Made by a program: the position numbers and the translations under genes. 64,000 nucleotides of DNA from Dyadobacter luteus. GTDB taxonomy: Bacteria > Bacteroidota > Bacteroidia > Cytophagales > Spirosomataceae. The stretch covers positions 62,001 to 126,000 of the forward strand of contig NZ_QNUL01000007.1 in assembly GCF_003383615.1 (NCBI RefSeq). The letters run 5' to 3'. Shown one piece after another: positions 41,097 through 50,240 of this stretch. The notes beneath the pieces are model-generated. The model was not told where the DNA came from. It saw only the letters and a list, made by a program, of their open reading frames with translations, and made no database searches. Each line of letters starts with the position of its first letter. Position 1 is the first letter of the stretch.

Positions 41097-41333
41097 ATGA
41101 ATATCATGAAAAAAGTCTTTCCTCTTTTGCTTTCACTTCTGATAGTATCCTTCAATACATTAGCTCAAACGGCTGTAGATCCTTCTGTTCCCATGGCAGA
41201 CAAAATGCGTGAGGACGGAAAGATATGGGTAGTTGTTGCTGTAGTAGCAATCATATTTGCAGGTATCTTCATCAACTTGTTACGCCTTGAATCCAAGGTA
41301 GGCAAAATCGAAAAAGAATTAAAAATTAAGTAA
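41097..41333 (+). CDS. ccmD: CcmD-like small membrane protein
   Basis: 78 residues with the start at 41097 (MNIMKKVFPLLLSLLIVSFN), giving a signal peptide ended by TLAQ. A frame extension to ATG 41025, which overlaps the ccmC stop, would put 24 polar residues before the signal sequence, so I prefer the shorter form; 41106 is equally possible. After the cleavage site, KMREDGKIWVVVAVVAIIFAGIF is one transmembrane helix, followed by a charged coil (ESKVGKIEKELKIK). Position between ccmC and ccmE, and size, fit CcmD, which in E. coli helps release holo-CcmE from CcmABC. Sequence similarity alone would be too weak. Confidence 0.75.
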   Translation: MNIMKKVFPLLLSLLIVSFNTLAQTAVDPSVPMADKMREDGKIWVVVAVVAIIFAGIFINLLRLESKVGKIEKELKIK

Positions 41334-41338
41334 GAGTT

Positions 41339-41773
41339 ATGAAAAAGATCCAATTATTCGGCCTTATAATTGTTGCCATTGCCATAGGTATCATCGTTTC
41401 CACTGCCGGTGATGCAAGTACTTATGTTGACTTTTCAAAAGCCAAAGAAATGGCTGATGACGGAGATAATGAGAGTATACACGTGGTAGGAAAGCTGAAG
41501 AAAAATACAGCAGGACAAATTCTGGAAATGGAATACCAGCCGGAAATTGATCCTAATTATTTCGCATTCACACTGATCGACAACAACAATGTTGCCCAAC
41601 GTGTTGTATACAAAAGCACTAAACCTCAGGATTTCGACAAATCGGAGCAGGTAGTAGTAATCGGTAAAATGGAAGGTAATACGTTCAATGCAGAAAAAAT
41701 TCTCATGAAATGCCCTTCTAAATACGAAAACGGAAAACTGGAAACCACTGAGGCGACCGTAGCTAAATCATGA
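41339..41773 (+). CDS. ccmE: Heme chaperone CcmE, CXXXY type
   Basis: 144 residues: one N-terminal membrane anchor (MKKIQLFGLIIVAIAIGIIV) and a periplasmic OB-fold (about 45-125) with HVVGKLKK and VVVIGKMEGNTFNAEKILMK. In E. coli the heme is bound covalently to the His of HXXXY; here the equivalent segment is C125-P-S-K-Y129. The Cys variant (CXXXY) is known from some archaea, sulfate reducers and others and binds heme through Cys. CcmE accepts heme from CcmC and passes it to CcmF. It lies 5 bp after the ccmD-like gene and overlaps ccmF by 4 bp. Confidence 0.93.
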   Translation: MKKIQLFGLIIVAIAIGIIVSTAGDASTYVDFSKAKEMADDGDNESIHVVGKLKKNTAGQILEMEYQPEIDPNYFAFTLIDNNNVAQRVVYKSTKPQDFDKSEQVVVIGKMEGNTFNAEKILMKCPSKYENGKLETTEATVAKS

Positions 41774-44367
41774 TTCATACAACTATAGGAAGCGCAGGTC
41801 ACCTGCTTGTCATTGTCGCATTTGTCTCAGCTTTGGTTGCGACATTTGCCTATTTTAAGGCGTCAAAAAATGATTTGCCGACCGATGAAGAACTTACCTG
41901 GAAACGTTTTGCCAGAGCCATCTATACTGTTCACGTGGTAGCGGTATTGGGTGTGGTATTTTCCCTTTACTGGATTATTGGTAATCACTATTTCGAATAC
42001 CACTACGCCTGGAAAAACTCTTCACTATCACTTCCAACGGGATATACAATTTCCAGTTTCTGGCAGGATCAGGAAGGTAGTTTCCTGCTGTGGATATTCT
42101 GGAACGTAGTATTGGGATCGGTTCTGATTTTCAGCAACCGTTCGTGGGAAGCACCTGTTATGACCATTTTCGCATTGGTTCAGGCTTTTCTTACATCCAT
42201 GATTCTTGGTGTGGTTATTCCCGGACTTGATCTGAAAATAGGATCTACACCATTCCTTCTGTTGAAAGAGGTAATGCCTGATATTCCGGTATTCAAAATG
42301 GATCCGAATTTTGTAGCCAAAGACGGAAACGGACTTAACCCATTACTGCAGAACTACTGGATGGTAATTCACCCGCCGACGTTGTTCCTTGGATTTGCTA
42401 CTACGCTGATTCCATTCTCTTTTGCAATGGCCGGTTTGTGGACCAAAAAACTAAATGAATGGCTTCGCCCTGCTTTGCCCTGGGCGTTGTTCTCGGCACT
42501 GGTATTAGGTGTAGGGATTCTGATGGGTGCTTACTGGGCTTATGAAACACTGAACTTCGGAAGTTACTGGAACTGGGATCCCGTAGAGAATACATCTTTC
42601 GTTCCGTGGCTTGTACTTGTGGCAGCCATCCACACGATGATCATTGGCCGTAAAAATGCAACTGCTTTAAAGACGTCCTTCATACTGACAATCGCTACGT
42701 TTGTGTTGGTACTTTACTCTACCTTCATGACGCGTAGTGGTGTGTTGGGAAATGCATCGGTTCACTCATTTACTGACCTTGGTTTATCCGGCCAGTTACT
42801 GATTTACCTGCTGACATTTACGATTCTGTCAGTTGGCTTACTGATATATCGTTGGAAAAATCTTCCATCTGATGAGGAAGAAGTTTCAACTTACTCACAG
42901 GAATTCTGGATTTTCATTGGTGCTACATTATTGTGCCTTTCAGGTTTCCAGATTCTGGCAACCACCTCTATTCCGGTATATAACAAAATAGCAGAGGCCT
43001 TTGGTACAGTATTGAACATGGCTTTGCCTGCTGACCAGATCGCGCATTATAATAAGTTCCAGCTTTGGTTCTTCTCACTCATCATCATATTGACGGGGGT
43101 TGGACAGTATTTCTGGTGGAAGCGCGTGGGTAAAGACAAGCTGCAGGCTTTATACAATCCATTATTGCTGACGATGATTATCAGTGCTGCGGTGATCACC
43201 TTATGGGGTGTAAAAGATATCCAATATATAGCACTGCTTACTGCTTCTATTTTTGCAATTGTTGCTAATGGAGCTATTCTACTGAACATCATACGTGGTA
43301 ATTACAACCTGTCGGGCGGCGCGGTAACACATATTGGGGTAGCATTGATGCTGATTGGAGTATTGTTCTCCTCTGCCTACACAAAAGTTGTGTCGATTAA
43401 CAATTCGGGATTGATGATTTCGCGTAGCGAAGAATTCACGAATAATGACAATAAAGAGAATAAAGAAAATATCACCCTGTGGCTGAATAAGCCTGAGAAA
43501 ATGGGCGATTATATGCTTACATGGCGCGACGTTCGTGTTGAGCCTCGTCACATTCCGGGTTATATCTCCAAAAGCTGGGTTGACTTAATCGAGAACGATT
43601 ACCGTGCTGTTGCGCTGAGAGATATCGTAGTCAATGACAAGCAGTATTATGCAAAAGGTGATACGCTGGAAATCTCTCCTGAGAACTTCTACTACGAAAT
43701 AGAATACCGTGAACCTTCCGGAAAGGTATTTAACCTTTTCCCAAGGGTACAAATCAACCCGAAAATGGGTGGTATTGTAGTTTCTCCGGATATCAACAGA
43801 GAACTTGGTAAAGATTTGTATACCTACGTTTCTATGGTAACCAATCCTACTGCTGAGCCGGTATGGAGCCAGACTGAGAATTTCACAGTAAGTATGCGTG
43901 ATACTTTCTTCGTGAATGATTATGTAGCTATTCTGGATAATGTAGTTCGTACCGACTCTGTCGATGGCGTAACATTAGGGCCAGGCGATGCAGCTGTGAA
44001 GGCAATGATCCGCGTTTTGGATAAAGAAAACGAATATGTAATCACACCTTCATTCGTGATACGTGACCGTTTGGTAGCAAGAAAAACCGAGGTAAATAAT
44101 GACCTTGGACTGCGTGTTCAGTTTCAGGAAATCAATCCTCAAACAGGACAGTTCTCTTTTGCAGTAAACACCACTCAGCGCGACTTCATCGTAATGAAGG
44201 CAACTGAGAAACCATTGATCAATATCCTTTGGATCGGAACATTTGTACTGACAATAGGTTTCATTATGGCTACAATCCGCAGATTTAAGGATTTTATAAA
44301 AATGCGTGATAAAGAGACTGCGGCGGCAAACGCAACGAAGAGAAAGGTGAAAGCTCAGACTGTCTGA
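41770..44367 (+). CDS. ccmF: Cytochrome c heme lyase subunit CcmF
   Basis: 865 residues, larger than E. coli CcmF (647), with about 14-15 transmembrane segments. The WWD motif region is GSYWNWDPVENTSFVPWLV. A conserved upstream block is YTISSFWQDQEGSFLLWIF, and MTRSGVLGNASVHSF holds a heme-ligand His. The long periplasmic part at about 580-810 is followed by a last transmembrane helix and a basic tail. CcmF attaches heme to apocytochrome c, taking it from CcmE. The ATGA overlap with ccmE means coupled translation. CcmG, CcmH and CcmI genes do not follow; the operon ends with a strong terminator. Confidence 0.95.
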   Translation: MIHTTIGSAGHLLVIVAFVSALVATFAYFKASKNDLPTDEELTWKRFARAIYTVHVVAVLGVVFSLYWIIGNHYFEYHYAWKNSSLSLPTGYTISSFWQDQEGSFLLWIFWNVVLGSVLIFSNRSWEAPVMTIFALVQAFLTSMILGVVIPGLDLKIGSTPFLLLKEVMPDIPVFKMDPNFVAKDGNGLNPLLQNYWMVIHPPTLFLGFATTLIPFSFAMAGLWTKKLNEWLRPALPWALFSALVLGVGILMGAYWAYETLNFGSYWNWDPVENTSFVPWLVLVAAIHTMIIGRKNATALKTSFILTIATFVLVLYSTFMTRSGVLGNASVHSFTDLGLSGQLLIYLLTFTILSVGLLIYRWKNLPSDEEEVSTYSQEFWIFIGATLLCLSGFQILATTSIPVYNKIAEAFGTVLNMALPADQIAHYNKFQLWFFSLIIILTGVGQYFWWKRVGKDKLQALYNPLLLTMIISAAVITLWGVKDIQYIALLTASIFAIVANGAILLNIIRGNYNLSGGAVTHIGVALMLIGVLFSSAYTKVVSINNSGLMISRSEEFTNNDNKENKENITLWLNKPEKMGDYMLTWRDVRVEPRHIPGYISKSWVDLIENDYRAVALRDIVVNDKQYYAKGDTLEISPENFYYEIEYREPSGKVFNLFPRVQINPKMGGIVVSPDINRELGKDLYTYVSMVTNPTAEPVWSQTENFTVSMRDTFFVNDYVAILDNVVRTDSVDGVTLGPGDAAVKAMIRVLDKENEYVITPSFVIRDRLVARKTEVNNDLGLRVQFQEINPQTGQFSFAVNTTQRDFIVMKATEKPLINILWIGTFVLTIGFIMATIRRFKDFIKMRDKETAAANATKRKVKAQTV

Positions 44368-44383
44368 CATAAGATGATGAAAC

Positions 44384-44430
44384 AAAAAAATAACCCGGTC
44401 AAAGCATTCGTTTTGACCGGGTTATTTTTT
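44384..44430. terminator. Bidirectional terminator after ccmF
   Basis: AAAAAAATAACCCGGTCAAA pairs with the mirror arm TTTTGACCGGGTTATTTTTT around a 6-7 nt loop. A-run and T-run flank the stem, so it can stop both ccmF and the convergent minus-strand gene. Confidence 0.9.
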
Positions 44431-44441
44431 GTTTGGGCTAC

Positions 44442-44840
44442 CTATTCAGGAATAGCCTTGGCTTTATACTTCTTCCTGTAGTAACTAACTTCTCTTTCAA
44501 ATACCAGAAATTTTGTTTCCGGACATTCTTTCCGGAGCTCAGCTAATTGCCTTTCCGCCAGTTTCACATCCAGCTGCCACAGGTTTCCTTCCTTTAACGA
44601 AGTATGATCTTCATCCAACGTTTTTTGTAACTTCTTTATACCTGCCACCGCTTTTTCAAGTCCCGGAACCACACTTATTTCATTCAGTTGGCGATCACTG
44701 AATCTGAAAACATATAACTCCTTGCTATCCTTTTTGATGGTATCCGCTATTGCGAAAGTCTGCGTGAGCAATGCACAAGGTTGCCCTTGGGCAGACAAGG
44801 AAATCATACATGCTATTCCGAAAGCTCCAAACCATTTCAT
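44442..44840 (-). CDS. Small secreted protein, unknown
   Basis: 132 residues. N-terminal signal peptide (MKWFGAFGIACMISLSAQG, cleaved near GQP). The rest is mostly alpha-helical and charged (IKKLQKTLDEDHTSLKEGN, LAERQLAELRKECPETK), so a short helical bundle or coiled coil is likely. No family recognised. Two Cys residues (about 22 and 107) could form a disulfide. It begins 5 bp after the TonB-dependent receptor stop, so it should be co-transcribed with it and might assist that receptor. Confidence 0.75.
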   Translation of the reverse strand: MKWFGAFGIACMISLSAQGQPCALLTQTFAIADTIKKDSKELYVFRFSDRQLNEISVVPGLEKAVAGIKKLQKTLDEDHTSLKEGNLWQLDVKLAERQLAELRKECPETKFLVFEREVSYYRKKYKAKAIPE

Positions 44841-44845
44841 AAATA

Positions 44846-47443
44846 CTAAAACTTAAACCCGACGCGTGTAAAGAAAAATGCCCCGTTACCTCCCATCTGC
44901 ACCGGATCCCATGCACCGCCCGATTCGGTGAGCGAAGGCGTGTGCATATCAGGATAGGTATTAAGAATATTACTTCCTCCCACCGAGACTGAGATATTTT
45001 TAGAAAACTTATAATTCACCGTTAAATCTAACTGCACTTTGGCTCTGTATACATCTGTATAATCAGAAGGTGAATAAAGCTCACCGGTTGTCGCGTTTTT
45101 CACCTCGCCATAATTCCAGTTAATCAAACTTACTTCACCAAAACGAATGGCTCTCAACATAAAACTAAGCTGATCGACGGTATAATCGAAGGTAAGGTTA
45201 ATCTTGGAAGGAGGCGCTGAAGCAAGTACAAAATAGCGCTCCCGCTCACTGAAATATTGTTCTTCCTTGCCTGCCAGCTTGCTGCTCGTATTGATAGCTC
45301 CCAACTCCATCTTATTCAAATTTGCAGCCAGTGTCGTATTCAATCTGCCATTGCCCAAGGCAGTCGCATGCGCCACTACTATATCCACACCATAAGTCGT
45401 TGTTGATGACAAGGCATTGGTAAAGAACTGCGCCTCCGAAACACGAAGAGATTTTAACAGATTTCCGATATCCTTATCCTCATCACTGAATTGACCCGTA
45501 AGTACTACGCGGTCCTTTACTTTTACATAATACCCATCTACCGTTACCGACAGAGCTGAAGAAGGTTTCATTGTTACTCCCAAACTAGCATTTTGCGATG
45601 TTTCCTGACGAAGTTTCGGAATACCAAGAACGTTGGTCACTTCTGTGTCATTTCCCGCCAGTAACACTTCCACTGCCTGCCCATTTACGAAGTTGGTAAA
45701 TTTTGAATTGAAGTATTTCTGTGCAAGAGAAGGCGCACGAAACCCGGTACTCACGGCGCCGCGGATGGCATAATCGTCATTTAGTTTATAGCGAAACCCT
45801 ACTTTCCCGTTCACTGTATTTCCAAAATCGCTGTAATTTTCAAATCTTCCTGCTACATCTACCATCAGTTTCTTCGTCAGATCTGCTTCAAGATCAATAT
45901 AGGCTCCCACATTCGAACGTTTTTTATCCACTTTATTTTCAGGACTGAAACCGGGAAACCCCTGTGCTCCTCCTTCATGTACAAGGTCATAATTGTAATA
46001 AGATGGGCGGTCACCTTGAAAAATCTTGTAACGCTCTGTTCTGTACTCACCACCAAAAGCTACGTTCAGCCCTTCAAAAATAGCTTTGTAAAAACGGGTG
46101 AAGTTCAGGTTACTCACATTTTGTCCTAACTGAAAACCACCAGCTTCAAATGTTGTTCTGGAGTTGGGTCCCAGTGACCGGTTCAGGGAATTCCGTACCG
46201 AAAAATCAAACTTATTAAATCCGTAAGTATTGCTGGCATCAATATTCCAGTCCTTCCAAACCCCTCTCAGTCCAGCTGTGACAGCCTGGTCATCAATATC
46301 ACTACCGATAACCGGATCAAACCCATTCGGATATATCGAAGGAATATTTCTGTCGTCGTCCACTTTTCTGGTCCATGCATAAGCATCGCCTTTCCTCTTG
46401 TTAATACCTCCGAAGCTGTATAATTGTACATTCCCAAAAACAGGTACCATTGCATTGTAATACAAAGCCATGTTCCTCACTTTCGGATCACCATATTCTC
46501 TTCTCACAACATCTTCCTCGTCATGCGTATCAGCCCTGTTGGTATGAGCACGCTCGTTGTAGTCTGCGGTAATATTGACAAAACCTCTTTTTGCTATTTT
46601 CAAACCATAGTTCACATTCGCATTGTAATTCAATCCATCAAATGCTTTTCCGTCTGCACGGTATTTGGCAGCATAAATGCCTGCATTCGCATTGGCAGTG
46701 AGCTGATTTACATTTTCCTTCAAAACAATATTAATTACGCCTGCAATTGCATCTGAGCCGTACTGCGCTGCGGCTCCATCACGTAAAACTTCAATACGTT
46801 CAATAGCCGCTGCCGGAATGGCATTCAAATCGGTACCCGTATTGCCACGCCCCCGTGTACCGAATATATTCACAAGTGATGATTGATGCCTGCGCTTTCC
46901 GTTGATCAATACCAGCGTTTGATCAGGACCTAATCCTCTCAATGATGCAGGGTCAACATGATCTGCACCGTCAGATCCGGTTTGTCTGTTGGAATTAAAA
47001 GAAGGAGCAGCAAACTGCAGGAGCTGGTTTACATCCAGTTGTCCCTGTTTGGTAGTAATTTCCTGAATATTGATAATATCGACAGGTGCAGGAGTATCCG
47101 TTGATGACCGATTCATGTTTCGGGAGCCTACCACAGTTACCTGATTCAGCAAAGTAGCGTTCTCAAGTGTGAAGTTCTGGGTTCCCTTGCCGTCAATTTC
47201 CCTTTCGATCTTATTGTAACCGACGAAGGTAACAATCAAAGTAGCATTGGTATACATGACGTTAAGTGTATAAATCCCGTTCGCATCCGCAATGGTACCA
47301 TTGTTGGTTCCCTTTTCTACGACCGACGCTCCCGGCAATGCATCACCCTTTTCATCAACTACTTTTCCCGCCACCTTATATTTTTGGGCAACGGCAGATA
47401 ACGAGCCCGAAAGCAATAAAAGAAGTAAGTAAATCCTGTACAT
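44846..47443 (-). CDS. TonB-dependent receptor
   Basis: 865 residues. Signal peptide MYRIYLLLLLLSGSLSAVAQ; a carboxypeptidase-regulatory-like (CarbopepD_reg) domain at about 22-100 (VAGKVVDEKGDALPGASVVE); a plug domain (about 120-240) with LRGLGPDQTLVLINGKRRH, IPAAAIERIEVLRDGAAAQY and GSDAIAGVINIVL; then a 22-strand barrel ending FFFTRVGFKF with the C-terminal Phe. It moves a ligand across the outer membrane with energy from TonB. It is not a SusC protein: no SusD follows, and the length is short for SusC. The ligand is unknown; the plug resembles siderophore or vitamin receptors. A small secreted protein is in the same operon. Confidence 0.93.
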   Translation of the reverse strand: MYRIYLLLLLLSGSLSAVAQKYKVAGKVVDEKGDALPGASVVEKGTNNGTIADANGIYTLNVMYTNATLIVTFVGYNKIEREIDGKGTQNFTLENATLLNQVTVVGSRNMNRSSTDTPAPVDIINIQEITTKQGQLDVNQLLQFAAPSFNSNRQTGSDGADHVDPASLRGLGPDQTLVLINGKRRHQSSLVNIFGTRGRGNTGTDLNAIPAAAIERIEVLRDGAAAQYGSDAIAGVINIVLKENVNQLTANANAGIYAAKYRADGKAFDGLNYNANVNYGLKIAKRGFVNITADYNERAHTNRADTHDEEDVVRREYGDPKVRNMALYYNAMVPVFGNVQLYSFGGINKRKGDAYAWTRKVDDDRNIPSIYPNGFDPVIGSDIDDQAVTAGLRGVWKDWNIDASNTYGFNKFDFSVRNSLNRSLGPNSRTTFEAGGFQLGQNVSNLNFTRFYKAIFEGLNVAFGGEYRTERYKIFQGDRPSYYNYDLVHEGGAQGFPGFSPENKVDKKRSNVGAYIDLEADLTKKLMVDVAGRFENYSDFGNTVNGKVGFRYKLNDDYAIRGAVSTGFRAPSLAQKYFNSKFTNFVNGQAVEVLLAGNDTEVTNVLGIPKLRQETSQNASLGVTMKPSSALSVTVDGYYVKVKDRVVLTGQFSDEDKDIGNLLKSLRVSEAQFFTNALSSTTTYGVDIVVAHATALGNGRLNTTLAANLNKMELGAINTSSKLAGKEEQYFSERERYFVLASAPPSKINLTFDYTVDQLSFMLRAIRFGEVSLINWNYGEVKNATTGELYSPSDYTDVYRAKVQLDLTVNYKFSKNISVSVGGSNILNTYPDMHTPSLTESGGAWDPVQMGGNGAFFFTRVGFKF

Positions 47444-47518
47444 AGTTTGTTGTGTTTGTTAAAGTGTGCAGTAAAGAAAACAATAAAATTGTACTGCCTC
47501 TTCACCAAAATAAAATTT

Positions 47519-47526
47519 TATCTTTG
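47519..47526 (+). promoter_or_regulatory. Candidate -7 element before the DUF3817 gene
   Basis: TATCTTTG matches TAnnTTTG exactly, 37 bp before the ATG at 47564. Confidence 0.4.
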
Positions 47527-47563
47527 ACTAAGAATAGTACCATCTTCTGATAAACTTAATTTT

Positions 47564-47863
47564 ATGATATCTTCTTTGTTAAAATCGTCTTTAGGACGAT
47601 TGCGCATCATAGCCTTTCTTGAAGGGGTTTCCTTGCTGATATTGCTGGGTATTGCCATGCCACTTAAGTACATGGCTGGTATTCCTGAAGTAGTCCGCGT
47701 GGTCGGCATGGCTCATGGAGTCTTGTTTATTTTATATGTACTGTTGCTCATTCAGGTCGCCATTGAAAGAAGCTGGTCCTTCAAAAAATCCATTCTCAGC
47801 TTCATTGCTTCTTTCGTTCCGTTCGGTACATTTTATGCCGATGCGAAATGGTTTAGAGAGTAA
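47564..47863 (+). CDS. DUF3817 integral membrane protein
   Basis: 99 residues with three transmembrane segments. Family features: LRIIAFLEGVSLLILLGIAM (the F-x-E-G motif), PLKYMAGIPE and VRVVGMAHGVLFILYVLLL, then FIASFVPFGTFYADAKW at the end. The family is widespread in bacteria but has no known function. It is divergent from the TonB receptor and ends 27 bp before a terminator. Confidence 0.92.
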   Translation: MISSLLKSSLGRLRIIAFLEGVSLLILLGIAMPLKYMAGIPEVVRVVGMAHGVLFILYVLLLIQVAIERSWSFKKSILSFIASFVPFGTFYADAKWFRE

Positions 47864-47889
47864 GCGCAAACAAGCGTTCCTTTACAGGC

Positions 47890-47919
47890 ATGTCTCCCTT
47901 CCGAGGGAGACATTTTTTG
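47890..47919 (+). terminator. Intrinsic terminator after the DUF3817 gene
   Basis: A perfect 10-bp stem ATGTCTCCCT / AGGGAGACAT with a TCCG loop, followed by six T residues. The only in-frame ATG for the next gene lies in the left arm of this stem, which argues against that ATG as a start. Confidence 0.85.
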
Positions 47920-47943
47920 AATACATCCTACAGCCCCGACACC

Positions 47944-50115
47944 TTGAAAAATTCTACTTTCCTATTCCTTATTGTCCTCGCTATCAGTTTTGATGCCAAA
48001 GGACAAAAACCCAATGAAAATTACCGTTACCACATCCACCCCAGTTCTTCTCCGATTCATATTGATGGAGTCGCAGATGATGATGCATGGAAAAACACAC
48101 AGGTTGCCGACAATTTCTTCATGGTTACGCCTATGGATACGAGCTTTTCCAGAAGTAAGACCGAGGTAAGAATGGCCTACGATAAACAGAATCTGTATAT
48201 TCTCGTTATCAACTTCAAACCTGTACAGGGGGCCATCATCGTAGAATCTCTGAAGCGGGATTTTGCGTTTGGAAAAAATGATAATTTTCTCCTGTTCATG
48301 GATACCTTCGATGATCGTACAAACGGATTTTCCTTCGGAGCCAATGCTGCAGGAGCACCGTGGGATGGCCAGCAGGGCGATGGAGGAACTGTCGATCTGA
48401 GCTGGGACAATAAGTGGGTTTCTGAAGTAAAAAATGATGATGAGAAATGGGTGTGGGAAGCAGCCATCCCTTTCAAAAGTATCCGGTACAAGCCGGGCAT
48501 AACGCAGTGGGGTATTAACTTCAGTCGTCAGGATTTGACCATTTCTGAAAAATCTGCCTGGGCTCCGGTTCCGCGGCAGTTTCCTTCGGCCTCGCTTGCT
48601 TATACCGGAGTGCTCGTTTGGGACACACCTCCTCCCAATCCCGGACCAAACATTTCGCTCATTCCCTATGCCGCCACACGCCTTACCAGAGATTACCAGC
48701 GGGACACACCGAACAAGTACAAACCGACTATTGGTGGAGATGTCAAAATTGGCATCACACCGTCACTCAATCTTGATCTTACCGTAAACCCCGATTTCTC
48801 CCAAGTGGACGTGGATGTACAGCAAACCAATCTCAACCGGTTTGAACTGTTCTTTCCTGAGCGCCGGCAGTTCTTTCTGGAAAATGCTGATCTCTTTGCC
48901 AATTTCGGTTACGCCACACTACGTCCTTTTTTCTCCCGAAGGATCGGTTTAGGTGTTCCCATACAATTCGGAGCCCGCATGAGTGGTAAACTGAATAAGA
49001 ACTGGCGGATAGGCGTACTGGATGTACAAACATCCTCTCAAGACAGCACGCCTGTCCAGAACTATGCAGTCTTTGCCTTACAACGACAACTTTTCTCACG
49101 TTCAAATGTTAGAGTACTCTTTGTAAACCGGGATGCGGTAAACTTCTCTCCGGAGCGTAATACTGGTACCAATCGTTTTAACCGAAATATAGGTGCGGAA
49201 TTTAACCTGGCCAGCACCAATAATCTCTGGACAGGTAAGGTAATGGTGCTGAAATCTTTTACTCCGGAAAAAACGACCGAAGATTACTCTCATGCAGCCG
49301 ACCTTAAATTCAGTAATGCAAACTTCACCTGGCAATGGCAGCATGAGTATGTAGGCAAAAATTACAACGCAGAAGTAGGCTATGTTCCTAACGCTACCCG
49401 GATGGGTTATTACAAAATCAGCCCGAATGTTGCGTATCTGTTTTTTGTAAAATCAAGGAGGATCATCAGCCATGGTCCAAAACTTGTCAGTAACATTTAT
49501 TGGGACAATCAAAAGTCTGTCAGTGATCAGGAATATATTCTTTCCTACAATATCAACTTTATCAACCGGGCCACCATCTCAGTTTGGGGAGCGAGTAATT
49601 ATGTAAGATTATTAAGGCCTTTCGACCCGACCAATCTGGGAGGATTTACCCTGGAAACCAATTCGGAACACAATTGGAAATCAACCGGATTTGACATCGC
49701 TTCCGGTCCACAAAACCGACTTACCTATAATGCCTCCGGTGTTTTTGGTGGCTATTATCAGGGAGGACATCGTAATAACCTTAGAGCCGAACTGGGTTAT
49801 CGGTTTCAGCCTTTTGTGGCTATTGCCATGGCAGGAAACTATAACGATATCCGCCTTCCGGCTCCCTGGAACCGTAAGGAATTGTGGTTGGTGGGACCTC
49901 GTATAGATGTTACATTTACCAACAAACTGTTTTTCACCACCTTCGTGCAGTATAACAACCAGGCAGATAATATCAATCTCAATTCCCGAATTCAATGGCG
50001 CTATAAACCAGCATCGGATCTGTTCCTGGTTTATACCGACAACTACCTCGCAGAAAATTTCCGTGTCAAAAACCGAGCTGTGGTGCTGAAGTTTACATAC
50101 TGGTGGAATCTCTAG
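47944..50115 (+). CDS. DUF5916 outer-membrane protein with CBM9-like N-terminal domain
   Basis: 723 residues if started at the TTG 47944, which gives a clean signal peptide (MKNSTFLFLIVLAISFDAKG, cleaved before QKPNENY). The longer frame from ATG 47890 starts inside the terminator of the gene before it and hides the signal. Domain 1 (about 35-230) is a CBM9-like beta-sandwich (IDGVADDDAWKN, VRMAYDKQNLYILV, WEAAIPFKSIRY). The rest is the DUF5916 region, probably a beta-barrel: DLTVNPDFSQVDVDVQQ, ELFFPERRQFFLENADLF and a terminal aromatic-rich strand (VLKFTYWWNL). It resembles proteins that bind or pass polymers at the outer membrane; the ligand is unknown. Confidence 0.87.
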   Translation: MKNSTFLFLIVLAISFDAKGQKPNENYRYHIHPSSSPIHIDGVADDDAWKNTQVADNFFMVTPMDTSFSRSKTEVRMAYDKQNLYILVINFKPVQGAIIVESLKRDFAFGKNDNFLLFMDTFDDRTNGFSFGANAAGAPWDGQQGDGGTVDLSWDNKWVSEVKNDDEKWVWEAAIPFKSIRYKPGITQWGINFSRQDLTISEKSAWAPVPRQFPSASLAYTGVLVWDTPPPNPGPNISLIPYAATRLTRDYQRDTPNKYKPTIGGDVKIGITPSLNLDLTVNPDFSQVDVDVQQTNLNRFELFFPERRQFFLENADLFANFGYATLRPFFSRRIGLGVPIQFGARMSGKLNKNWRIGVLDVQTSSQDSTPVQNYAVFALQRQLFSRSNVRVLFVNRDAVNFSPERNTGTNRFNRNIGAEFNLASTNNLWTGKVMVLKSFTPEKTTEDYSHAADLKFSNANFTWQWQHEYVGKNYNAEVGYVPNATRMGYYKISPNVAYLFFVKSRRIISHGPKLVSNIYWDNQKSVSDQEYILSYNINFINRATISVWGASNYVRLLRPFDPTNLGGFTLETNSEHNWKSTGFDIASGPQNRLTYNASGVFGGYYQGGHRNNLRAELGYRFQPFVAIAMAGNYNDIRLPAPWNRKELWLVGPRIDVTFTNKLFFTTFVQYNNQADNINLNSRIQWRYKPASDLFLVYTDNYLAENFRVKNRAVVLKFTYWWNL

Positions 50116-50240
50116 GCATGGGGGAAAGGGCTTAGGGTTTGGGGCATGGAGAAAACCAGCACTACTCCTGTCCAAAGCCCCTGCTATGCCCTACGCTCTG
50201 CATCCTTCCCTATGCCCACTGCCCCCTAGCCCTAAGCACT
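50116..50240. repeat. GGGCATAGGG-type periodic tract between convergent genes
   Basis: GC-rich imperfect repeats: GGCATGGGGGAAAGGGCTTA, then GGGTTTGGGGCATGG on the left, and CCCTATGCCCACTGCCCCC, then TAGCCCTAAGC on the right. The two sides are roughly reverse complements; the exact arms GCTTAGGG (50130-50137) and CCCTAAGC (50230-50237) can close a large hairpin. Confidence 0.55.

Noticed and set aside
44846..47443. TonB receptor as SusC of a polysaccharide utilisation locus
   Set aside because: No SusD-like lipoprotein follows and the receptor is shorter than SusC proteins.
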